Part shown: positions 23,525 to 35,048 of the stretch, piece by piece | Numbering within the stretch: the stretch's first letter is position 1 | Layout of the letters: every line of letters starts with the position of its first letter | NCBI GenBank assembly: GCA_035552155.1 | Contig: DASZLX010000031.1 | Location: forward strand, 111,279 to 175,278 | Direction: 5' to 3' | Length of the DNA: 64,000 nt | DNA from: DASXHY01 sp035552155 | GTDB taxonomy: Bacteria; Verrucomicrobiota; Verrucomicrobiia; Limisphaerales; DASXHY01 | Notes under the pieces: generated by a model | Databases searched by the model: none | Told to the model about the DNA's origin: nothing | Seen by the model: the letters and a program-made list of their open reading frames with translations, nothing else | Translations under genes and position numbers: made by a program

Positions 23525-25852
23525 ATGACTTTGAAGCGAACCGCAAGAATCTGTGCATTGGTTGGGATGACTGTTGGCTGTCTGAATATTTTCGGGCAAC
23601 CGGCATCCTCATCTCCTGCCTCGGAATCTTCCGCACCAGGCCTCCGAACCATCAGCCATTGGACCTTCGAGCACACGCTGCTCCTGGTGGGGGCGCTGGT
23701 AGTGGTGGCCGGCGCGGCGTTGCTCTGGGTGCTGTTGCTGCGGCGCAAGGTGGCCGAGCAAACCGCCATTCTGCAACAAAGCGAAACCAAGTTTCGCTCG
23801 CTCGTCGAGCAATCGCTGGTCGGGGTTTACGTGATCCAGGACGACCGTTTTGTGTATACGAATCCGCGCATGGCGGAAATTCACGGCTATTCCGTCGAAG
23901 AAATTACCGCTCCGTCATTCACCGTCCGCCAAATGGTCGCCGAGGCGGACTGGCCGATGGTGGACAACCATATCAAACGGCGTCTGAACGGCGAGATTCC
24001 GAAAGCGCATTACACGGTGCGCGCGCTGCGCAAGGACGGCTTGCTGATCCACCTAGAAGTCCTCGGCACACAGGGGCAGTACCACGGCCGTCCCGCCATT
24101 CTCGGCACGGCTCTCGATATCACGGAACGCAAAATGGCCGAGGGCAAACTCGCCGAAGCCAGCAATCTACTCGAGACGCTCCTGGACCACAGTCCGGATT
24201 GCATTTACTTCAAGGACCGCAATTCCCGTTTCGTGCGCTACAGCAAGGCGTTTGAAAAATTATTCAAACTTTCCGACATCACGGGATTGAAAGGAAAAAC
24301 CGATTTTGATTTCTTCCTGCCCGCACATGCACGGCCTGCCTTCGATGACGAGCAGGAAGTCATGCGCACCGCCCGGCCGCTCATCGGCAAGTTCGAAGTG
24401 GAGCGTCATGCGGACGGGCGCGTGACTCACGCGCTCACCACCAAAGCGCCCTGGCGCGATACCGATGGGAACATCGTGGGCACCTTCGGCATCTCCAAGG
24501 ACATCACCCCGCTCAAGGAAGCCCAGGCCAAACTGGCCTACGAGCGCGACCTGTTCCACGCGTTGCTGGAGAATTTTCCGGACGCCATTTATTTCAAGGA
24601 CCTCAAGTCGCGTTTTGTCCGCGTCAGCCGGTCAAAAGCACTTTCCGCCATGAATATCGTCGTGCGGGGCTATCGCGCCGAACATCCCGACGCCGCCACC
24701 GACCAAGTGCCGCTGCATCTTCAGAGCGTGGAAGCCTTCAGCGAATGGCTCCTGGGCAAGACCGATTTTGACACTTTTACCGAGGAGCGCGCCCGGGCCG
24801 CATACGAAGACGAGCAGAAAATTATTCAAACCGGCGAACCGATCATCGCCAAACTCGAACGGACCCCGCAAGCCGACGGCCGGATAACCTGGGCCATCTC
24901 CACGAAACTCCCCTGGCGCGACAAGGACGGCGCAACCATCGGCACCTTTGGCGTTTCCCAGGACATTACCGCCCTCAAGCAGGCGGAGGCCGAATTGGAG
25001 GCCGCCCATCAGCGCCTGCTGGAAACTTCCCGCCTGGCCGGTATGGCGGAAGTGGCCACCGACGTCCTCCATAACGTCGGCAACGTCCTGAACAGCGTCA
25101 ATGTTTCCTGCTCGCTGACGATGGACCGGGTGAAGTCAGCGAAGATTCCCAGCCTGGCGAAGACCGCGGCGTTGCTCCAGGAAAACCGCGGGCGCCTGGG
25201 GGAATTTTTCACCAACGATCCGCGTGGCGCTCAAATCCCGGGCTTCCTGGCCGCGCTTGCCGAGCATTTTGGCGAGGAACAATCCGCGCTCATGCAGGAA
25301 CTCGACCAACTCCTGAAACACATCGAGCACATCAAGCAAATCGTCGCCATGCAGCAAAGCTACGCCAAGGTGGCCGGGGTCGTGGAGACCATCAATCCCA
25401 CCCAGCTCGTGGACGACGCGGTCCACATCAATGGCGCAGCCCTCACCCGGCATGACGTGCAGGTTCGCTGCCAGTTCGAGCCCGTGCCATTGATCCACAC
25501 CGAGAAACATCGCGTGCTGCAAATCCTGGTGAACCTGATCCGCAACGCCAAATACGCCCTGGATGAATCCAAACGCCCGGACAAAATCCTCACCATCCGG
25601 CTGGGCCGGAACGGCGGCGAGTATATTAAAATCGAGGTGGCGGACAACGGTGTCGGCATCCCGCCGGAAAATCTCACGCGCATTTTCGGCCATGGCTTCA
25701 CCACCCGCACCAACGGCCATGGTTTCGGTCTCCACAGCAGCGCCATCGCCATCCAGGAACTCGGCGGTTCGCTGACCGCTCACAGCGAAGGCCTCGGCAA
25801 AGGCGCCACTTTTACCTTGCTTCTTCCCGAAAAACCACCCATTCAGACTTAG
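23525..25852 (+). CDS. Membrane PAS sensor histidine kinase
   Basis: 775 aa from ATG 23525 (MTLKRTARIC...); the frame is open 26 codons upstream. A short exported N-terminus and one membrane segment (about 48-70, LLLVGALVVVAGAALLWVLL) are followed by three PAS domains (about 85-210, 220-345, 350-495); the second and third share CIYFKDRxSRFVR / AIYFKDLKSRFVR and are tandem duplicates. The kinase core has H516 in VLHNVGNVLNSV, a variant H-box with HNxGN, and a HATPase_c domain (DNGVGIPPENL, GHGFGLHSSAIA). The hybrid kinase gene begins 8 nt after the stop; the two form one operon, and this kinase probably feeds its receiver domains. Confidence 0.93.
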   Translation: MTLKRTARICALVGMTVGCLNIFGQPASSSPASESSAPGLRTISHWTFEHTLLLVGALVVVAGAALLWVLLLRRKVAEQTAILQQSETKFRSLVEQSLVGVYVIQDDRFVYTNPRMAEIHGYSVEEITAPSFTVRQMVAEADWPMVDNHIKRRLNGEIPKAHYTVRALRKDGLLIHLEVLGTQGQYHGRPAILGTALDITERKMAEGKLAEASNLLETLLDHSPDCIYFKDRNSRFVRYSKAFEKLFKLSDITGLKGKTDFDFFLPAHARPAFDDEQEVMRTARPLIGKFEVERHADGRVTHALTTKAPWRDTDGNIVGTFGISKDITPLKEAQAKLAYERDLFHALLENFPDAIYFKDLKSRFVRVSRSKALSAMNIVVRGYRAEHPDAATDQVPLHLQSVEAFSEWLLGKTDFDTFTEERARAAYEDEQKIIQTGEPIIAKLERTPQADGRITWAISTKLPWRDKDGATIGTFGVSQDITALKQAEAELEAAHQRLLETSRLAGMAEVATDVLHNVGNVLNSVNVSCSLTMDRVKSAKIPSLAKTAALLQENRGRLGEFFTNDPRGAQIPGFLAALAEHFGEEQSALMQELDQLLKHIEHIKQIVAMQQSYAKVAGVVETINPTQLVDDAVHINGAALTRHDVQVRCQFEPVPLIHTEKHRVLQILVNLIRNAKYALDESKRPDKILTIRLGRNGGEYIKIEVADNGVGIPPENLTRIFGHGFTTRTNGHGFGLHSSAIAIQELGGSLTAHSEGLGKGATFTLLLPEKPPIQT

Positions 25853-25860
25853 GATTCTCA

Positions 25861-27984
<2,124 letters not shown>

Positions 27985-28015
27985 AAGGGAGCGCGCGCCA
28001 ATAAGGCCCCGCGCG

Positions 28016-28047
28016 AAATAAAAAAGCCGCAGGCAATGCCTGCGGCT
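28016..28047 (-). terminator. Rho-independent terminator of the ferredoxin gene
   Basis: On the minus strand a 10-bp stem (AGCCGCAGGC / GCCTGCGGCT, 3-nt loop) is followed by TTTTTATTT. It lies 20 nt past the ferredoxin stop and between convergent genes, and may also halt transcription from the hybrid kinase side, although no T-run follows on the plus strand. Confidence 0.85.
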
Positions 28048-28067
28048 GAAGGATCCAAAATCGTCGA

Positions 28068-28301
28068 CTATCCGCCGTTGTCGCCAATGGCTTCGACGGG
28101 GCAGCCTTCCTTCGCTTCCTTGCAGCGGGCTTCTTCATCCGGATTTTCCGGCTGCTTGTACACGAACGAATAACCTCCGTCGTCGTTTCGTTTGAAATTA
28201 TCGGGCGCGGTTTCGCGGCATAGGTCGCAGTCGATGCACTGGTTGTCCACGTAATATTTGCCGCCGGTATTTTCGGGATATTTATTTGCTGCGTCAGCCA
28301 T
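28068..28301 (-). CDS. Small low-potential ferredoxin
   Basis: 77 aa, start at MADAANKYPEN (an ATG nine codons upstream gives an unlikely N-terminus). The cluster motif is CIDCDLCRETAP with a distal C in GCPVEAIGD, the arrangement of a single [4Fe-4S] or [3Fe-4S] ferredoxin with an intervening loop. Cytoplasmic electron carrier; the partner is unknown because no redox enzyme is adjacent. The acidic composition is typical. It has its own terminator. Confidence 0.9.
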   Translation of the reverse strand: MADAANKYPENTGGKYYVDNQCIDCDLCRETAPDNFKRNDDGGYSFVYKQPENPDEEARCKEAKEGCPVEAIGDNGG

Positions 28302-28459
28302 AAAATGAACCTTTTTAGGTGACGGCAAATATGACGGCGGCCCTATTTAATGGCAAGCCTCATTTCCCGCTTAAAACAGGGGTATCAGAATCTGGCGAAA
28401 TGTTTCAGCCGTCGCTGCTCCGCAGCCATTCCTGGAAACTCAAAAATCTCCTGATGGCC

Positions 28460-28870
28460 TCACGCGGCCGGCGGCGCGGGCGCAGTGTGCTTGACCAGCA
28501 ACGGGATGCTCGCCTGCGGTTTGCCGTCCAACGAGATATCAATGGAATAAAGCCCCGGCAGATCAAACTTCAATTGCTGAAACGTGACGATGAAATTGCG
28601 CGTGCCAAAATGGGAATCGCCCGGCAGCACCACCTCCGCCGGCAAATCGATTCCGGGCATGATGAATCGCCCGTCCGCATCGACGAAATTCAGCCGCAAC
28701 TTGTGCGAACCTTCGTCCTCGTTGCCGAAGGTGACCCGCAGGGCGATCGAGCATTGGGGGTGCGTGGCCGGTATTTGCGTGGCGATAATGGTGTCAAACG
28801 CGCCGAGCAGGCTCAGTTTTCCATTTTCGTCCGTGGCAGCATCGCACAAGACAGCAACTTGAATGTTCAT
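28460..28870 (-). CDS. Conserved small beta protein (DUF6941-like)
   Basis: 136 aa from MNIQVAVLCDAAT; an in-frame ATG 10 codons upstream is less likely. It is an all-beta protein without signal or membrane segment, with LCDAATDENGKLSLLGAFDTI near the start in two stretches and HPQCSIALRVTF in the middle. It resembles a small family of unknown function seen in Verrucomicrobia and other phyla that I recall as DUF6941; I cannot confirm the number. The C-terminus is an Ala/Pro tail. Monocistronic. No function proposed. Confidence 0.7.
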   Translation of the reverse strand: MNIQVAVLCDAATDENGKLSLLGAFDTIIATQIPATHPQCSIALRVTFGNEDEGSHKLRLNFVDADGRFIMPGIDLPAEVVLPGDSHFGTRNFIVTFQQLKFDLPGLYSIDISLDGKPQASIPLLVKHTAPAPPAA

Positions 28871-28969
28871 CCGCCGCAAATTAGACACGAATTCCGCCAA
28901 TTGGCACGAATTTCTTTGTCCGTAAAATTCTCCGAGGTGTGTCCCGCGGCGGGATTACCCTTTTATTTG

Positions 28970-29098
28970 CCGCAGAGGCGCAGAGACGCAGAGAGAGAAA
29001 ACAATCTATAAGAAAGCAGGAAAGCTAAAATTGAAACAAATCGCCAAAGCCAACCGACCAAAACCTCCTTCCTCTTTTCTCTGCGCCTCCGCGGTTCA
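28970..29098. repeat. Inverted word-like repeat (gcagaggcgcagagacgcag)
   Basis: 28970-29000 reads cgcagaggcgcagagacgca-type words; 29073-29098 carries the reverse-complement words (tctctgcgcctccgcgg). The pair forms a loose inverted repeat filling the 266-bp gap upstream of the TPR-peptidase gene. The same words recur at 47676-47775 and 60791-60830. Confidence 0.75.
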
Positions 29099-29165
29099 AA
29101 ATTCAGTGTCCCGGCCAAACCGCATTTGCTTCAGGCGCAAAATCGGCGTATGAATCCTCAACGCC

Positions 29166-31859
29166 ATGCCCGGATACTTGACAGCGCGGCTGAGGGTTCG
29201 GTCGACACCGATTGCTTTTTGGCTGTTTTGCGCCATTGCTTTTTTTAATGGATTGTCCCTGCGAGCCCAAACCCTTGAGGAAACCCGCCAGCAATTTCTT
29301 CGCGGCAATTACGAGGACGTCATCCAGACCGCGCAAAAACAGGTTGAGGACGGTTCCTCCAGTGATTGGCGCATCCTGCTCGTCCAATCGCTCCTGACCA
29401 CGGGCCGCTACGCCGAGGCTTATACCAACACGCAGAATGGCATGAGCGATTATCCCATCCGCCTACGCCTGTTTCTGCTCGCGCGCGAGGCGGCCCTTTA
29501 TCACAACGACCTCACCGGCGCGAACCGCGACTTGTCCGAGGCGCAGGATTTGATGGAGCAACGGCGCGGCCTCAGTTCCGGCGGCGATAATCTAGTGGCG
29601 CTCGGTGAAGCCATGCTGCTGCTCGGCGTCGAGCCGCAGGTGGTGTTGCAAAATTGTTTTCAGCAGGCGGAGAAAATGGATCCGCCGCCCCGGGATGCGT
29701 TCCTGGCGAGCGGCTGGCTGGCCCTGGATAAACATGATTTCTCCCTCGCCGCCGATGCTTTTCGCGCCGGCCTGAAAAAATTTCCCGACGACCCGGATCT
29801 CGAGTCCGGCCTTGCCAAAGCCTTCGAGACCAGCGACCGCGAGCAAATGATGCAGCATATCGATGCCGCGCTGAAGATAAACCCTCGTCACATTCCCACG
29901 CTGCTGCTCCTCGCGGACCACCTGATCGACGCCGAGCAATATGACGAGGCGGGCAAGCAACTGGCCGCCGTGCTCGCGGTGAATCCCAACCAGCCCGAGG
30001 CGCTTGCTTATCGTTCCGTGCTCGCGCATTTGCGGAACAACACCGCGCAGGAAAAGGAATTTCGCGCCGCCGCCCTGAAATTTTATCAAACAAATCCGGA
30101 AGTGGATTATTTGATCGGTAAAAAATTGTCGCAGAAATATCTTTTTACCGAGGGCGCGGCCGAGCAGCGGCGCGCACTCGATTTCGAGCCGGATTTTTTG
30201 CCCGCGCAACGCGAGCTCGCCGAGGATTTGCTCCGGCTCGGCAAAAATGACGATGGCTGGCAACTGGCCGAAAGCGTGCATAAAAAGGACGCCTACGACG
30301 TCACGGCCTACAATCTTTCCACGCTGCACGATCGCATGATGAAATTCCAGACGCTGACCAACGCGCATTTTATCGTCCACATGGCGCCGCTCGAAGCGCA
30401 ATTGTACGGCGACCGCGTCCTGGATTTGCTGGATCGCGCGCGCGAAACGCTGGGCCGCAAGTACGGCGTGGAATTGACGCAGCCGACCGTGGTGGAGATT
30501 TTCCCGGAGCAAAAGGATTTCGCGGTGCGCACTTTCGGAATGCCGGGCAACCCGGGGTATCTCGGCGTGTGTTTCGGCTCGGTCATCACGGCGAACAGCC
30601 CCGCTTCGCAGGCGCCGAATCCGGCTAATTGGGAGGACGTCCTCTGGCATGAGTTCTGTCACGTCATCACCCTCACGGCGACCCGCAACCGGATGCCCCG
30701 CTGGCTCAGCGAGGGGATTTCCGTTTATGAGGAACGCCAGGCCAACCCGTTGTGGGGCGAGAAAATGAACCTCGCCTATCGCGACATGATCCTGAACGGC
30801 GAACTGACGCCGCTGGGAAAATTGAGCGGTGTTTTTCTCGCGCCCAAAACCTCGGAGCATTTGTTGTTCGGCTATTACGAATCCTCGCTGGTGGTGGAGT
30901 TCATCGTGGACCAATTCGGCCTGGACGCGCTCAAGAAAATTCTGGGCGATTTGCATGACGGCGTCGAAATCAACCCCGCCATCGCGGCCCACACGGCGCC
31001 TCTGCCCGAATTGGAAGAAAAATTTGCGGCTTTCGTGCGCGACCGCGCCGAGAAACTCGCGCCGGGCGCGGACCTGGCCAAACCGCCGGAAACGCATTCG
31101 GAAGCCGAACGCGCCGCGTGGGCTTTGGTGCATCCGAATAATTATTACATCGATCTGCAAAAGGCCGAGGGACTGATGCGCCTCAAAGACTGGGCACGAG
31201 CGAAGCCGGCTTTGGAAGCGCTCGTTCATATTTACCACGGAGAAAGCAAGGCGGACAATCCGCTCTGGATGCTCGCGGTGACGGAGCGCAATCTACGCGA
31301 TACCAACGCCGAACTAGCCACCCTTCAAACCTTCGCGCAGCAGGAATCGGATTTCGCGGAGCTGTTCAATCGATTGGTTGAATTGTGCGGCCAGCGGAAG
31401 GACTGGGTGTCCGTCACCAATTACTGCGAGCGGTTGCTGGCCATAAATCCCCTGAGCGCCGCGCCATATCGCGCGCTCGCCGAGGCGGGTGGCGCGTTGG
31501 GAAACCATGAAATGGCCATCAGCGCCTGCCGGAAATTGCTTGCGCTCGACCCGCCCGATGCCGCGGAAACGCACTTCCGGCTCGCGACCTTGCTCCATCA
31601 GCGCGGTGATTCGGAAGCCGAAGCCCGGCGGCAGGTGTTGCAGGCGCTGGAGGACGCGCCGCGTTTCCGCGAAGCGCAGCGGCTGCTGCTCGACCTGGAA
31701 AAAAACCGGCCGCAACCTCAGGCCAGCGCCGCAACGTCTAAAGCCTTATCGATGCAGCTGGAATTCAACGCAAAAATGTCACCAGAAATAATTCAAAATC
31801 CTGGCGTCTTCGCACTTTTGGGCCTTTGCGTTAAAAGTCTTTTCGGTAGTTGCGGTTAA
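29166..31859 (+). CDS. Exported TPR protein with gluzincin metallopeptidase domain
   Basis: 897 aa with an N-terminal signal (about 1-34, ...FNGLSLRAQ). TPR-like helical repeats fill about 35-390 and 660-870. The middle domain (about 400-600) is a peptidase MA-like zinc protease: H495-E496 and H499 in WHEFCHVITL, then the downstream Glu in LSEGISVYEE. The first of a run of co-directional genes, ending 12 nt before the DUF4159 gene. The last 35 or so residues (from about ALSMQLEF) are encoded by a dispersed repeat (31800-31845), so the natural C-terminus may have been extended by a repeat insertion. Likely an extracytoplasmic protease acting on or with a complex of the downstream operon. Confidence 0.88.
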   Translation: MPGYLTARLRVRSTPIAFWLFCAIAFFNGLSLRAQTLEETRQQFLRGNYEDVIQTAQKQVEDGSSSDWRILLVQSLLTTGRYAEAYTNTQNGMSDYPIRLRLFLLAREAALYHNDLTGANRDLSEAQDLMEQRRGLSSGGDNLVALGEAMLLLGVEPQVVLQNCFQQAEKMDPPPRDAFLASGWLALDKHDFSLAADAFRAGLKKFPDDPDLESGLAKAFETSDREQMMQHIDAALKINPRHIPTLLLLADHLIDAEQYDEAGKQLAAVLAVNPNQPEALAYRSVLAHLRNNTAQEKEFRAAALKFYQTNPEVDYLIGKKLSQKYLFTEGAAEQRRALDFEPDFLPAQRELAEDLLRLGKNDDGWQLAESVHKKDAYDVTAYNLSTLHDRMMKFQTLTNAHFIVHMAPLEAQLYGDRVLDLLDRARETLGRKYGVELTQPTVVEIFPEQKDFAVRTFGMPGNPGYLGVCFGSVITANSPASQAPNPANWEDVLWHEFCHVITLTATRNRMPRWLSEGISVYEERQANPLWGEKMNLAYRDMILNGELTPLGKLSGVFLAPKTSEHLLFGYYESSLVVEFIVDQFGLDALKKILGDLHDGVEINPAIAAHTAPLPELEEKFAAFVRDRAEKLAPGADLAKPPETHSEAERAAWALVHPNNYYIDLQKAEGLMRLKDWARAKPALEALVHIYHGESKADNPLWMLAVTERNLRDTNAELATLQTFAQQESDFAELFNRLVELCGQRKDWVSVTNYCERLLAINPLSAAPYRALAEAGGALGNHEMAISACRKLLALDPPDAAETHFRLATLLHQRGDSEAEARRQVLQALEDAPRFREAQRLLLDLEKNRPQPQASAATSKALSMQLEFNAKMSPEIIQNPGVFALLGLCVKSLFGSCG
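31800..31845. repeat. Word-like repeat inside the 3' end of the TPR-peptidase gene
   Basis: Reverse complement of the 20107 type words (gggcctttgcgttaaaag). It encodes the final residues LLGLCVKSLFG of the upstream gene, so the stop codon lies just past the repeat. Confidence 0.65.
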
Positions 31860-31871
31860 AGAGGTGAACTC

Positions 31872-32804
31872 ATGAGAAAAACCTGGCCGCTTCTCGTTCT
31901 GTTTGTGTTGGTGTGCGCTGGCGTTTGCAGCGCCCAATACTGGGGGCGGCGCTATCGCGGCAACAACGGAAACATGATCCAGACGGAGGGTCGGGAGTGG
32001 GTGGATGAAACCAAGGTGAAGACCGCGCGGGAAATCGCCTCGCACAGCACCGGCACGCCGATCTGGACCAATAAACCGGGCTTCGAAAAAGACGTCTTTA
32101 CCTTCGCCCGCATCATTCGCGACCGCGACCCGGAAGCTTCGCCGACCGCCGGAAACTGGATCACGGATTTTCCCGACAGCGACTTGAATTTCTCCTTCCG
32201 CCTCCAGCAAATGACTTCCATCAAGGTGGACCCCGACGGTCGCACGATCCGCCTGACCGATCCCGACCTGTTTAATTACCCGTGGATTTATACCGTCGAG
32301 CCCGGCGGCTTGCTCCTGCGCGATGAGGAGGTTCCCGTGCTGCGAAAATATCTTCTCAACGGCGGCGTCCTCATGGTTGATGATTTCTGGGGCCAATGGC
32401 AATGGGAGACGTTTGCCGCGCAAATGAAACGCGTTTTTCCCAACCGTGATTTTGTCGAGCTCCCCATGGACCATCCGATTTTTCATTGCGTCTTCGACAT
32501 CCAGGTTCCGAAGAACAAATTGCAAACGCCCGCCAGTCATTGGGCCATCGTTCGTCACTCGACCGATTTTACCTGGGAGGTGGACCATCGTTATAAGGAT
32601 GGCAGTCCCGAGGATTGCCGGAACGTTCACGTGCGCGCGCTGCTGGACGACAAGGGCCGCATCATGGTCATCGCCACTCATAACACGGACAACGGCGACG
32701 CCTGGGAACGCGAGGGCGAGGACGACTGGTTCTTCCACGAGTTCTCGGAGAAGCGCGGCTATCCGCTCGGGATCAATATTATTTTTTACATCATGACCCA
32801 TTAA
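31872..32804 (+). CDS. DUF4159 exported protein
   Basis: 310 aa, signal peptide 1-21 (...VCAGVCSAQYW). The DUF4159 fold is visible from about residue 80: the N-terminal LTDPDLFNYPWIYTVEPG segment, GGVLMVDDFWG (a Rossmann-like class I amidotransferase-type strand) and DHPIFHCVFDI. Members are regularly encoded beside MoxR, DUF58 and BatA proteins in Planctomycetes and Verrucomicrobia, as here (MoxR gene starts 14 nt later). Thought to be a periplasmic accessory of the MoxR/VWA system; biochemical role unknown. Confidence 0.9.
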   Translation: MRKTWPLLVLFVLVCAGVCSAQYWGRRYRGNNGNMIQTEGREWVDETKVKTAREIASHSTGTPIWTNKPGFEKDVFTFARIIRDRDPEASPTAGNWITDFPDSDLNFSFRLQQMTSIKVDPDGRTIRLTDPDLFNYPWIYTVEPGGLLLRDEEVPVLRKYLLNGGVLMVDDFWGQWQWETFAAQMKRVFPNRDFVELPMDHPIFHCVFDIQVPKNKLQTPASHWAIVRHSTDFTWEVDHRYKDGSPEDCRNVHVRALLDDKGRIMVIATHNTDNGDAWEREGEDDWFFHEFSEKRGYPLGINIIFYIMTH

Positions 32805-32818
32805 CCAGGAAAGGACTT

Positions 32819-33832
32819 GTGGAAACCGCCATTGAACCGCCCGCCCAAACCACCGACGCTCAAGCCGTCGAAAAACTCATCGCCGGACGCGCGCGCGTCG
32901 AAACCGAGCTCGCCAAGGTCATCGTCGGCCAGAAGGAAGTTGTGGGGCAAATCCTGCTCGCGCTGTTTTCCGGCGGGCATTGCCTGATCACCGGCGCGCC
33001 CGGCCTGGCCAAAACGCTGCTCGTTAAATCCATCGCGCAAATTTTCCACCTTCAATTTCAGCGCATTCAATTCACGCCCGACCTTATGCCGGCGGACATC
33101 ACCGGCACGGAGATTCTTTCCGAGACAGACGCGGGGCGGCGCATGACCTTCGTGAAAGGGCCCATCTTCGCGAACATGATTCTGGCCGATGAAATCAACC
33201 GCACGCCGCCCAAAACGCAATCGGCGCTGCTGGAGGCGATGCAGGAGCACCAGGTCACGGCGGCGGGCGTGCGCCACGTGTTGCCCGAGCCGTTCTTCGT
33301 GCTGGCGACCCAGAACCCGATTGAAATGGAAGGCACGTATCCGCTGCCCGAAGCGCAGCTCGACCGCTTCATGTTCAACGTGGTCATCAATTATCTGGCC
33401 GAGGATGACGAAGTGGCCGTGGTCCAGCAAACGACCGCGCGGCGCGCGCCGAAAATCGAGCCGCTGTTCACCGGGGAAGACGTGATGCGTTTTCACGAAC
33501 TCGTTCGCCAGGTGCCGATTGCCAATAATCTCGTGCGTTACGCCGTGCGGCTGGCCTCGGCTTCCCGCCCGCAACAAACCGACTCGCCGGCGTTCGTGAA
33601 TGATTGGGTCAGTTGGGGCGCCGGCACGCGCGCCTCGCAGTTTCTCGTCACGGGCGCCAAGGCGCGCGCGCTGATCCAGGGCCGCACCCACGCCGGCGCG
33701 GAGGACATTCGCGCGCTCGCGGCGCCGGTGCTGCGCCATCGTATTCTCGTCAATTACCGCGCCGAAGCCGAAGGCGCGAATGTGGAAACGATTATTCAGC
33801 GGTTGCTGGAAACGGTGAAGGAGCCGATGTGA
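32819..33832 (+). CDS. MoxR-family AAA+ ATPase
   Basis: 337 aa starting at GTG 32819, preceded by a good ribosome site (AGGAAAGG). AAA_3 core with Walker A GAPGLAKT (about residues 60-67), Walker B-like MILADEIN, sensor 1 ATQNPIEMEGTYPLPEAQLDRF split over the family arginine region, and the C-terminal lid. MoxR ATPases act as chaperones that load metal or assemble VWA-domain proteins; the next genes are exactly such partners (DUF58 and BatA-like). Cytoplasmic. This is the catalytic hub of the operon. Confidence 0.96.
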   Translation: METAIEPPAQTTDAQAVEKLIAGRARVETELAKVIVGQKEVVGQILLALFSGGHCLITGAPGLAKTLLVKSIAQIFHLQFQRIQFTPDLMPADITGTEILSETDAGRRMTFVKGPIFANMILADEINRTPPKTQSALLEAMQEHQVTAAGVRHVLPEPFFVLATQNPIEMEGTYPLPEAQLDRFMFNVVINYLAEDDEVAVVQQTTARRAPKIEPLFTGEDVMRFHELVRQVPIANNLVRYAVRLASASRPQQTDSPAFVNDWVSWGAGTRASQFLVTGAKARALIQGRTHAGAEDIRALAAPVLRHRILVNYRAEAEGANVETIIQRLLETVKEPM

Positions 33833-33835
33833 AAT

Positions 33836-33920
33836 GAAATCCGAAGGAAGGCCGAATATTGAAATCCGAAAGGGTCACGAATTCCGCTTGTTCACCCATA
33901 CGTTCGGCCTTCGGACTTAA
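33836..33920. repeat. Imperfect inverted repeat between moxR-like and DUF58 genes
   Basis: Left words (gaaatccgaaggaaggccgaa) and right words (ttcggccttcggactt) pair over about 15 bases. It fills the whole 93-bp gap in an otherwise tightly packed operon, so it is probably an inserted repeat; it might also modulate mRNA stability. Confidence 0.7.
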
Positions 33921-33925
33921 CCCTC

Positions 33926-34906
33926 ATGCCTTCCTCTCCATTCACAACTTCCCCGACCCGCCCCGGCCAGTCCTCGGTCGATCCCAGGGCTTTAATGGCC
34001 ATTCGCAATCTTGAGCTCCGCGCGCGCGTCATTGTGGAAGGCTTCTGGACCGGTTTGCATCGCAGTCCCTATCACGGCTTCTCCGTCGAGTTCACCGAAT
34101 ACCGCCAATACTCGCCCGGCGACGACACGCGCTATCTCGACTGGCGGCTGTTCGCGCGCTCGGACCGTTATTACCTGAAAAAATTCGAGGACGAAACCAA
34201 CCTGCGCTGTCATTTGCTCGTGGACCAAAGCCGTTCGATGGAATATGGCTCGCTGGGATATTCCAAATCGGATTACGCCCGCACGCTGGCTGCCACGCTC
34301 GGGTGGTTTTTGGACGGGCAGGGCGATGCCGTCGGGCTTTTCACTTTTGATGCGCAAGTCCGAGATTATCTCCCCGCGCGGCATCGTCACGGTCATTTGC
34401 GCCAGATCATGTTGGCGTTGGAAAAACGCGGGGCCGGTTCGGAAACGAATTTAGGCGCCCCGTTGCGGCGCGTTTCGGAGTTGGTCCGCAAACGCGGCCT
34501 GGTGGTGCTCATCTCCGATTTGCTCGCGCCCGTGGACGCGCTCGAACCCAGCCTGGGCCGGCTCACCGCCGCCGGGCACGAAGTCATCCTGTTCCAGGTG
34601 CTCGATCCGAATGAACTGGCGTTCGATTTCCACAACGCAATGTTATTCGAGGATATTGAAAGTGGGCGCGACCTTTATCTGGACCCGGACGCCGTGCGCG
34701 CCGAATACCAGAGCAAGCTGGCGGAACACAGCGAGGCGGTGGAAAAAATCTGCCGCCAGTTGGGTATTTCGTTTCATCGCCTGTCCACGGACCGCCCGCT
34801 GGAACTTTGCCTGTCCGATTTTCTGCGCAGCCGCAGCCGCCGGGGCAAGCTGGTGCGACGGCGGGGGCAGACCGGGGCTGCGCGCGATGGAGGGGCGGGA
34901 ATGTGA
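33926..34906 (+). CDS. DUF58 protein (VWA-like), MoxR partner
   Basis: 326 aa. The DUF58 signature GFSVEFTEYRQYSPGDDTRYLDW (in parts) with RSDRYYLKKFEDETN is unmistakable, followed by a VWA-type fold with a MIDAS-like DQSRSMEYGS. No membrane segment, unlike longer members. DUF58 proteins are the usual partners of MoxR ATPases and probably bridge to the membrane BatA-type proteins downstream. The C-terminal 25 residues are basic. Confidence 0.95.
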   Translation: MPSSPFTTSPTRPGQSSVDPRALMAIRNLELRARVIVEGFWTGLHRSPYHGFSVEFTEYRQYSPGDDTRYLDWRLFARSDRYYLKKFEDETNLRCHLLVDQSRSMEYGSLGYSKSDYARTLAATLGWFLDGQGDAVGLFTFDAQVRDYLPARHRHGHLRQIMLALEKRGAGSETNLGAPLRRVSELVRKRGLVVLISDLLAPVDALEPSLGRLTAAGHEVILFQVLDPNELAFDFHNAMLFEDIESGRDLYLDPDAVRAEYQSKLAEHSEAVEKICRQLGISFHRLSTDRPLELCLSDFLRSRSRRGKLVRRRGQTGAARDGGAGM

Positions 34907-34913
34907 ATAGACG

Positions 34914-35037
34914 AAGCTCCAAATTCCAAGTCCCAAGCTCCAGAGAATCTCTAAACTTCAACAACCAATCGTCCAGTGTGGGAGTTTTGGTGTTTGATTC
35001 TTGGAGTTTCTTTGGACCTTGGATGATGGCGCTTGGA
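34914..35037. repeat. Imperfect inverted repeat of ttccaag words
   Basis: Left arm with gctccaaattccaagtccc words, right arm with cttggagtttctttgg words; the two arms are roughly reverse complementary. It occupies the 140-bp gap between the DUF58 and BatA-like genes, the same situation as 33836-33920. Confidence 0.7.
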
Positions 35038-35048
35038 GCTTTTAAAGC

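Noticed and set aside
28970..29098. CRISPR-like array
   Set aside because: Words are too short and irregular, without constant repeats or unique spacers.
29592..31238. 548-aa open frame opposite the TPR peptidase gene
   Set aside because: Same reasoning: the plus strand has signal peptide, TPRs and HExxH; the minus frame has no features.
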